A DNA stretch of 43,368 bases from a bacterium (lineage in GTDB: Bacteria > Patescibacteriota > Minisyncoccia > Phycocordibacterales > UBA2100), in the NCBI GenBank assembly GCA_030648265.1, contig JAUSHX010000004.1, positions 1 to 43,368 on the forward strand, read 5' to 3'. Of this stretch, positions 38,294 through 43,368 are shown one piece after another. The notes beneath the pieces were generated by a model, which saw only the letters and a program-made list of their open reading frames with translations, had not been told where the DNA came from and ran no database searches. A program made the position numbers and the translations under genes. Numbering within the stretch: the first letter of the stretch is position 1; each line of letters opens with the position of its first letter.

Positions 38294-40096
38294 ATGGAAG
38301 CAATTAAAACAGTAAATATATACCGGCAGATGGCAGCCGTCGTACGGCTCGCGAAGCGCGCGTACAGCCCCTACAAAGTCCAAATACTGGCGCTCACGGG
38401 CTTGGGATTCGTGGGCGGGATACTGGAGGGCATCGGTATCAATGCGGTTATTCCGCTGCTTACTTTCGTGCTTGGCATCCACGATCCGGCGACCGATACT
38501 ATCTCGCTCGTAATTCAGAATTTTTTCACATGGATGCATGTTCCATTCGTGCCGAAATTCCTTCTGACCTTTATAGTTGTTCTCTTTATTGCCAAGGCAT
38601 GCATCACGCTTCTCATAAGCTACATACAAATACTCATTGCGACCGAATATGAGCGCGCCACACGCGCGAAACTTTTCAAAATGGTGTTGAGCGCTTCGTG
38701 GCCGTACCTGTTGCGCCAAAAACTCGGCAATCTTGAAACAGCGCTCATGATTGATACGCCGGCGGCAACGGCGATGCTCTCGAAACTAAGCTTCACGATA
38801 ACGATCGCTACGAGCCTGCTGATGTATCTCATCGTGGCATTCTCTATTTCTGCTCCCGTCACGCTGGCCACATTCCTGCTGGGAGTCATCGTGTTCGTAA
38901 CACTCCGGCCTCTGATGGATCGCGTGCATGCGATTTCCGCGACGCGCGCAAGCACCTACCGCGACACACTGCATCACGTGACCGAACACGTCGGGGGACT
39001 GAAAACCGTGAAAGCACTGGGAGTGGAGACACAGGCCATTACGCGCGGAGAACGTCTTTTCAGCGCCATCAAGCAACTAACCATCCGCATAGGTATTCTT
39101 CAGACCGTGGCGACGCAGTCTGTCTCGCCGATCGGTGTAATTTATATCGCCGCCATACTCACCCTGGCTTTCAAGACGTCATTCTTATCTCTCGCGGCGT
39201 TGCCGGCAATACTGTATCTCATCTACCGTATCTTTACCTATGTTCAACAGTTGCAGAATAACATCCAATATATCAGCGAACTCGCGCCGCATCTTGAGCG
39301 CGTGATTATGTATGAAAATAGCGCGGTGCAAAATGTGGAATCCGTGACGGGCACGCTGCCGTTCTCATTCCAAAAAGAGCTCGCTTTTAAAGACGTATCT
39401 TTTTCGTATGAATCCGGGCGCGCAGTTCTTCACAATCTCTCATTCTCTATCCCGAAGGGGCGCATGGTCGGCATTGTAGGCCCCTCGGGCGCGGGAAAGA
39501 CAACAAGCGTTGACCTGATGCTCCGGCTTCTTGAGCCGTCGAAGGGCGCGATACTGCTTGACGGCGTTGATAGCCGCACTATTTCACTTTCAGAATGGCG
39601 AAAGAATGTGGGATACGTCTCACAGGAGTTCTTTCTGATACAGGATACGATTCGCAACAATATCCGTTTTTACGACGAGACTATTACTGATGACGGTGTC
39701 TTGGAAGCGGCGCGAATGGCGCACATTGATACATTCATTAAAAATAGTCCGAAAGGTCTTGATACAATGGTGGGTGAGCGCGGCGTTATGCTCTCCGCGG
39801 GAGAGCGTCAGCGTATCGTTATCGCACGCGCGCTCGCGCGCAAGCCTGCGCTCCTCATTCTTGACGAGGCGACGAGTGCCTTGGACAACGAATCGGAAGC
39901 GCATATCAAACGCGTCATTGAAGAACTGAAGGGACGCATCACCATCGTCGCGATAGCCCACCGCCTATCCACCATAATGGATTCCGATACGCTCATTGTG
40001 CTTTCTGACGGGAAGGTGATGGAAACCGGAAGCCCTAAGAACCTGCTTGCCGATACCGATTCGTATTTTTATAAAGTGTACTCCATTAATCAGTGA
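38294..40096 (+). CDS. ABC exporter (fused permease and ATPase), MsbA/PglK-like
   Basis: 600 residues. Six hydrophobic helices in the first 330 residues, then the ATPase with Walker A GPSGAGKTT (about 397-405), a Q-loop, the signature LSAGERQRIVIARAL (about 498) and Walker B LLILDEATSALD. Half-transporters like this dimerise to flip lipids or lipid-linked oligosaccharides; in this context export of the glycan is likely. ATG 38294 gives the usual N-terminus; ATG 38261 is an alternative. Confidence 0.9.
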   Translation: MEAIKTVNIYRQMAAVVRLAKRAYSPYKVQILALTGLGFVGGILEGIGINAVIPLLTFVLGIHDPATDTISLVIQNFFTWMHVPFVPKFLLTFIVVLFIAKACITLLISYIQILIATEYERATRAKLFKMVLSASWPYLLRQKLGNLETALMIDTPAATAMLSKLSFTITIATSLLMYLIVAFSISAPVTLATFLLGVIVFVTLRPLMDRVHAISATRASTYRDTLHHVTEHVGGLKTVKALGVETQAITRGERLFSAIKQLTIRIGILQTVATQSVSPIGVIYIAAILTLAFKTSFLSLAALPAILYLIYRIFTYVQQLQNNIQYISELAPHLERVIMYENSAVQNVESVTGTLPFSFQKELAFKDVSFSYESGRAVLHNLSFSIPKGRMVGIVGPSGAGKTTSVDLMLRLLEPSKGAILLDGVDSRTISLSEWRKNVGYVSQEFFLIQDTIRNNIRFYDETITDDGVLEAARMAHIDTFIKNSPKGLDTMVGERGVMLSAGERQRIVIARALARKPALLILDEATSALDNESEAHIKRVIEELKGRITIVAIAHRLSTIMDSDTLIVLSDGKVMETGSPKNLLADTDSYFYKVYSINQ

Positions 40097-40097
40097 T

Positions 40098-40220
40098 ATG
40101 CGGATACTGCTGATGTGGCCGCTACCGAACGTAACGAGAAAGAAATTGTGTTCGGGCACAGCGCATATGCGTTGTCGGAATCACAAGTCTTTTTCCAACG
40201 TGTTGCGGAGCGTGAGATAG
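40098..40220 (+). pseudogene. Possible truncated gene start after the ABC transporter
   Basis: ATG 1 nt after the transporter stop opens a 40-codon frame starting MRILLMWPLPNVTRKKL. The first ten residues look like the first strand of a GT-B or cobalamin/radical-SAM protein (MRILLxxPLP). The frame then runs into the 3' end of the convergent CBS-epimerase gene and stops. It may be the stump of a gene cut by a rearrangement; evidence is weak. Confidence 0.25.
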
Positions 40221-41548
40221 TTGCTATATTTTTTCTTCTTCCAGTCCTTAAATTTGCCGTTCTGCATTTGCCGCACCATGCCGATGATTGAATGTCGAAG
40301 CGTGTGTTTCACCTTGAACCTCAAGACCTTTCGCATTTTTGCGAATGAGACGCGATAATCGCGGCGATCTTTCACCGTATCGAGCTGAGCGATTTCAGTC
40401 TTTGGAAGGCAGTGGCGCACCTCTTCGGCGATTTCGGAAATTTGATAGTTCTCGTCGCTGTCGCCCACGTTGAATATCTGCCCCGAGACGTGCCCCAGGG
40501 GGGCATTGAGTGCCGCGCGTAACGCGCGCGCCGCATCGTCCACATGCACGAGTGGCCGCCACTGCGACCCGCCGTCCACGGTGATGTGTTTGTTGAAGAA
40601 CGCGCGCGCCGTCATGACGTTGACCACCAGGTCGAATCGCATGCGGGGAGAGTACCCGTATAACGTCCCGAAGCGCAGAATGACCGGATGGAAATTTGCT
40701 CCCGCCGCGCGCAGCAGCTCGCGCTCCGAATACATTTTACTTTGCGCGTAGAGCGATACCGGGTGTAGCTGGCTACGCTCATCGGACCGCGACGCACTCG
40801 TCCCGTATACGCTGCATGAAGACGAGAATATGAAGCGCGACACCTGATAATACTGGCAAAGGTCAATCATCATCTTTGTGGAGAAATGGTTTTCTTCCAT
40901 TGTTTGAATGGGATTGAGTGCGCACGCTGGGTCTCCCACGATGCCTGCCAGATGCACGACAGAATCAGCACCTTGGATTGCCTGCGTCAGTGTGCCGATA
41001 TCGCCGATATCGCCATGTATCAATGTGAAATTTTTATCGGCGTAGAGGTCTTTGATACCCGCATCGCCAAAGAGAAGTTTGTCAAGGACGACGACACGGT
41101 AGCCGTCTTTGAGGAGATGACGGCAGAGAAGCGACCCCATGTAGCCCGCACCTCCGGTGACGAGGACGGTATGCGGCGCGGGTGCGGGCGCTTTGGAATC
41201 CATGTACAAAGCGACGAGACGTTTGCGCTCATCAAGGAGCGGAATACTGGAAAGTGTCCCGGTTTTGTATCTCGACGGTTGCGATGCCGTCTTTTTCAGT
41301 GTCGTGAGTGGGGTTCCGGCGAGTGCCCATGTGAAATCGGTATTCATGATTGACCGCAATGGCGCGTGCGGGTCTATCCCCTTGAGGAGTCCCTGTTTAA
41401 TATCTGCCATCGTGACGACGCCGAGAAGCCGGCGGCGTTTATCGCACACAAGACAAATGGTCGTGCCCTTGCGGTATAAATCGCTTATGGCCCGCTTTAC
41501 CGGCGTTGAGGGGGTATATATGTGCCTAGTAACGTCTCGTTCGAGCAT
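40181..41548 (-). CDS. CBS-domain and NAD-dependent sugar epimerase/dehydratase fusion
   Basis: 455 residues. Residues 1-125 form a CBS pair (VTRHIYTPSTPVKRAISDLY, LLGVVTMADIKQGLL, SIPLLDERKRLVALY). From 127 follows an extended SDR: VLVTGGAGYMGSLLCRHLL (NAD site 131-139), SSSCSVYG (242-249) and YAQSK (267-271). CBS pairs sense adenine nucleotides; joined here to a sugar epimerase or dehydratase they could link precursor supply to energy state. The SDR half resembles epimerases such as those acting on UDP- or dTDP-sugars. The tail is very basic. I know of CBS domains on sugar nucleotidyltransferases but not commonly on SDR enzymes. Confidence 0.82.
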   Translation of the reverse strand: MLERDVTRHIYTPSTPVKRAISDLYRKGTTICLVCDKRRRLLGVVTMADIKQGLLKGIDPHAPLRSIMNTDFTWALAGTPLTTLKKTASQPSRYKTGTLSSIPLLDERKRLVALYMDSKAPAPAPHTVLVTGGAGYMGSLLCRHLLKDGYRVVVLDKLLFGDAGIKDLYADKNFTLIHGDIGDIGTLTQAIQGADSVVHLAGIVGDPACALNPIQTMEENHFSTKMMIDLCQYYQVSRFIFSSSCSVYGTSASRSDERSQLHPVSLYAQSKMYSERELLRAAGANFHPVILRFGTLYGYSPRMRFDLVVNVMTARAFFNKHITVDGGSQWRPLVHVDDAARALRAALNAPLGHVSGQIFNVGDSDENYQISEIAEEVRHCLPKTEIAQLDTVKDRRDYRVSFAKMRKVLRFKVKHTLRHSIIGMVRQMQNGKFKDWKKKKYSNYLTLRNTLEKDL

Positions 41549-41625
41549 AGATTATTGGACTAGCTTCTTATTTGGCTCTGGATTATATACCAGTATGAGT
41601 GATGGTAAAACACGTGGCAGTACCA

Positions 41626-41631
41626 TATAAT
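41626..41631 (+). promoter_or_regulatory. -10 box TATAAT upstream of the RmlC-like gene
   Basis: Perfect TATAAT; predicted transcript start about 5 nt before the ATG at 41643, so almost leaderless. It also rules against a TTG start at 41631. Confidence 0.45.
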
Positions 41632-41642
41632 TGCCTGCACAT

Positions 41643-42101
41643 ATGGCACACGCATCACGCACCCCGGTCATCATTGAAGGAGGTCTCGCAATTGACGACC
41701 GCGGGCATATTTCTTTTGTAAACGGTTTTGCGTTTGAAGGAGTCAAACGCATGTATCAGGTCGGCAATTTCTCGCTGAATACGGTCCGTGCATTTCACGG
41801 ACACATGAAAGAAGCGAAATATGTATATGTCGCCGCCGGCTCGGCAGTAATCGCCGCTGTAGAAATGGACGACACAAAGAACCCCGGCACCGATAAAAAA
41901 GTTGAACGGTATATTCTTTCGGCGCGGAAACCTTCCGTCCTCTACATTCCTCCCGGCTATGCGAATGGCTTCAAGCCATTGGAAGGGGGGACGGTGGTAC
42001 TCTTTTTTTCCACCGCATCGGTAGAGGACTCAAAAAAAGATGACTACCGCTTTCCCTACGATTATTGGGGAAGCGGTGTCTGGGATACCGAGAACCGCTA
42101 G
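41643..42101 (+). CDS. RmlC-like sugar epimerase/isomerase (cupin)
   Basis: 152 residues, cupin fold. GNFSLNTVRAFHGHMKEAKY, VAAGSAVIAAVEMDD, VLYIPPGYANGFKPLEGGTV and a final KDDYRFPYDYWG resemble RmlC (LPPGFAHGF), with the catalytic His likely in FHGH. It may invert C3/C5 of a keto-sugar made by RmlB or move the keto group as in FdtA-type enzymes; the first is the safer guess. Divergent from the CBS-epimerase gene. Confidence 0.75.
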   Translation: MAHASRTPVIIEGGLAIDDRGHISFVNGFAFEGVKRMYQVGNFSLNTVRAFHGHMKEAKYVYVAAGSAVIAAVEMDDTKNPGTDKKVERYILSARKPSVLYIPPGYANGFKPLEGGTVVLFFSTASVEDSKKDDYRFPYDYWGSGVWDTENR

Positions 42102-42106
42102 TGGTA

Positions 42107-42226
42107 CATCCGCTTAATTTTGGCACATTACTTCGTTGCGCTACGACATCGGCGCTCACCGTACGCACAAGTACGGCTCGCTTGAACCTCTTGCGCGCCT
42201 CGTACTGCGGAAAAATTAAGCGGATG
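42107..42226. mobile_element. MITE-like element with 15-bp terminal inverted repeats
   Basis: Perfect inverted repeats CATCCGCTTAATTTT (42107-42121) and its complement (42212-42226) enclose 90 bp with no gene. Inside, CCGTAC-GCACAA-GTACGG forms another hairpin, with CGCTC/GCTCGC around it. Size (120 bp), structure and position suggest a miniature non-autonomous element. No target duplication is evident. Confidence 0.6.
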
Positions 42227-42253
42227 GGGCACTGGAATATATAAAAGGTCGCA

Positions 42254-42262
42254 TGATATAGT
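42254..42262 (+). promoter_or_regulatory. Extended -10 box for the PseC-like gene
   Basis: TGA-TATAGT with exactly 6 nt to the ATG at 42269; leaderless start predicted. Confidence 0.5.
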
Positions 42263-42268
42263 GCGCGC

Positions 42269-43368
42269 ATGATTCCGTATTCAAAGCAGTCCATAAATGC
42301 CGCCGATATCGCCGCCGTCGTCAAGGTGCTCAAATCTCCTCTCATCACGCAGGGTCCGACCGTCCGTCAATTTGAGGCGGAGCTTGCGCGTTATTGCAAG
42401 ACCGCGCACGCAGTCGTTTTTAATTCCGGGACTTCCGCGCTCCATGCGGCGTATTTTGCCGCGGGTGTGGGCACGGGTGACGAGGTCATCGTACCGGCGC
42501 TCACCTTTGCGGCGACGGCGAATTGCGCCCTGTATTTAAGTGCCAAACCTGTTTTCGCGGACGTTGATCCTAGAGTCGGAAACATGAGCGTCGCGAGCGC
42601 AAAAAAACTCATCACCAAACGCACGCGCGTCATTGTGCCGGTGGATTATGGCGGCCGTCCGGCCGATGTTGCACCACTGCGGGCGCTCGCGCGCAAACAC
42701 AAGCTCGTATTCATTGTGGACGCGGCGCAGAGCCTCGGCGCGACCTACCGGGGACGACCGGTCGGTGGCCAGGCAGATATGACCATGTTCAGCTTGCATC
42801 CTGTAAAATCAATCACTTCGGCCGAAGGCGGGGCAATCGTGACCGATAGCAAGCGATATGCCTCGGCGTTGCGTTTGTTCCGCAGTCACGGCATCACCAA
42901 TGACCCCGCACTTCTGGTCCGCAAGGGACAAGGCGCGTGGTATCAGGAGATGCAGGCGCTCGGATACAACTACCGGATGACGGAATTGCAGGCGGCCTTG
43001 GGTCTTAGCCAGATGAAACGCCTTGACGAATTTGTCGCGAAGCGCCGCAAACTTGCGCAGCGGTATCACGCGTCTCTTGCCGATATACCCGGAATTATTC
43101 TACCCGTTCCCGATCGCGCTCTCGCGCGTTCGGCATGGCACCTCTATCCCATTCGTCTCTCGAATCCGGCGATACGCAACGAAGTCTTTGACAAGCTGCG
43201 CTCTGCTGGGATTGGCGTACAAGTGCATCATATTCCCGTCCACCGGCATCTTTATTACGAACGGCGCGGTTACAAAAAAGGGTCGTGCCCGCATGCCGAG
43301 CGCTTTGTTGATGCGGAGATTTCCATTCCGTTGTATCCGACTCTTTCAAAAAGAGACCAGAACACGGT
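42269..43368 (+). CDS. PseC-like DegT/DnrJ/EryC1 aminotransferase (partial, 3' end outside window)
   Basis: 366 residues are visible; the frame is open at the window end and a few tens of codons are probably missing. The PLP lysine is Lys180 in FSLHPVKSITSAEGGAI. The HPVK-x-ITxxEGG form is the hallmark of PseC (UDP-4-amino-4,6-dideoxy-N-acetyl-beta-L-altrosamine transaminase) and close relatives. FNSGTSALHAAYFAAG and FIVDAAQSLGA are the other cofactor sites. No pseB-like dehydratase is in the window, so the substrate may come from genes beyond the edge. Start chosen from the extended -10 box. Confidence 0.85.
   Translation, partial: MIPYSKQSINAADIAAVVKVLKSPLITQGPTVRQFEAELARYCKTAHAVVFNSGTSALHAAYFAAGVGTGDEVIVPALTFAATANCALYLSAKPVFADVDPRVGNMSVASAKKLITKRTRVIVPVDYGGRPADVAPLRALARKHKLVFIVDAAQSLGATYRGRPVGGQADMTMFSLHPVKSITSAEGGAIVTDSKRYASALRLFRSHGITNDPALLVRKGQGAWYQEMQALGYNYRMTELQAALGLSQMKRLDEFVAKRRKLAQRYHASLADIPGIILPVPDRALARSAWHLYPIRLSNPAIRNEVFDKLRSAGIGVQVHHIPVHRHLYYERRGYKKGSCPHAERFVDAEISIPLYPTLSKRDQNT

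Noticed and set aside
1-43368. tRNA and rRNA genes
   Set aside because: I looked for T-loop GGTTCGAnTCC patterns and conserved rRNA stretches on both strands and saw none outside protein-coding sequence.

Overview
The window is about 43 kb of dense bacterial DNA, dominated by surface-glycan biosynthesis, and most resembles a Candidate Phyla Radiation (Patescibacteria, Parcubacteria-like) genome. This rests on gene style: very short spacers, many 4-13 nt overlaps, almost no Shine-Dalgarno sites, many starts placed 6-7 nt after a -10 box, and small Cas2/PaaX-like proteins of a type common in that group. TGA is used as a stop throughout, so this is the standard bacterial code. No rRNA, tRNA or ribosomal protein gene is present, so the lineage is an inference.

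Layout. 1-1178: the end of one gene and a GT4 glycosyltransferase. 1179-5397: hairpins, a Cas2/PaaX-like gene bracketed by long palindromes, a membrane protein and a secreted hydrolase/Ig-like/lamin-tail protein. 5398-13953: a UDP-sugar dehydrogenase, an RNA-like repeat pair with a leader peptide, three GT4 enzymes, rmlB, rmlA, a GT-C membrane transferase and GtrA. 14041-18864: a second GT-C transferase, then a Gfo/Idh oxidoreductase, DegT aminotransferase, GT2 and hexapeptide acetyltransferase that look like a WbpB/WbpE/WbpD set for a 2,3-diacetamido uronic acid. 18854-23609: GtrA, an HD-HAD fusion, another DegT aminotransferase, GT4 and a small membrane protein. 23640-27652: an accessory island with Fic, MntA/HepT toxin-antitoxin, Nudix-like and duplicated DUF6165-like genes and gene remnants. 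27716-32520: an FkbM methyltransferase, then a minus-strand operon of alcohol dehydrogenase, E1 alpha, E1 beta and a heptose-kinase-like protein. 32719-38229: a methyltransferase, GT9, HldD-like epimerase, a second palindrome-bracketed Cas2/PaaX-like gene, HldC-like, GmhA and GmhB. 38294-43368: an ABC exporter, a CBS-epimerase fusion, an RmlC-like cupin, a small inverted-repeat element and a PseC-like aminotransferase cut by the window end.

Together the genes supply several activated sugars (dTDP-hexose, a UDP-diamino-uronic acid, ADP-heptose), assemble them with about ten glycosyltransferases and export the product through an MsbA/PglK-like ABC transporter.

The most unusual observation is two compact elements of 682 and 673 bp. 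In each, a Cas2/PaaX-like gene of about 190 codons sits between two roughly 36-42 bp palindromes of its own family, and single palindromes of the same families occur elsewhere in the window. This could be a REP-like palindrome/protein mobile pair or a dispersed operator/autoregulator system. Other highlights are a tandem pair of covarying hairpins with an ACGGAA loop ahead of a glycosyltransferase, a complete set of ADP-heptose-type genes in a probable LPS-less cell, a textbook terminator inside an open reading frame, a Fic protein lacking its catalytic histidine, and recurrent leaderless-promoter geometry.
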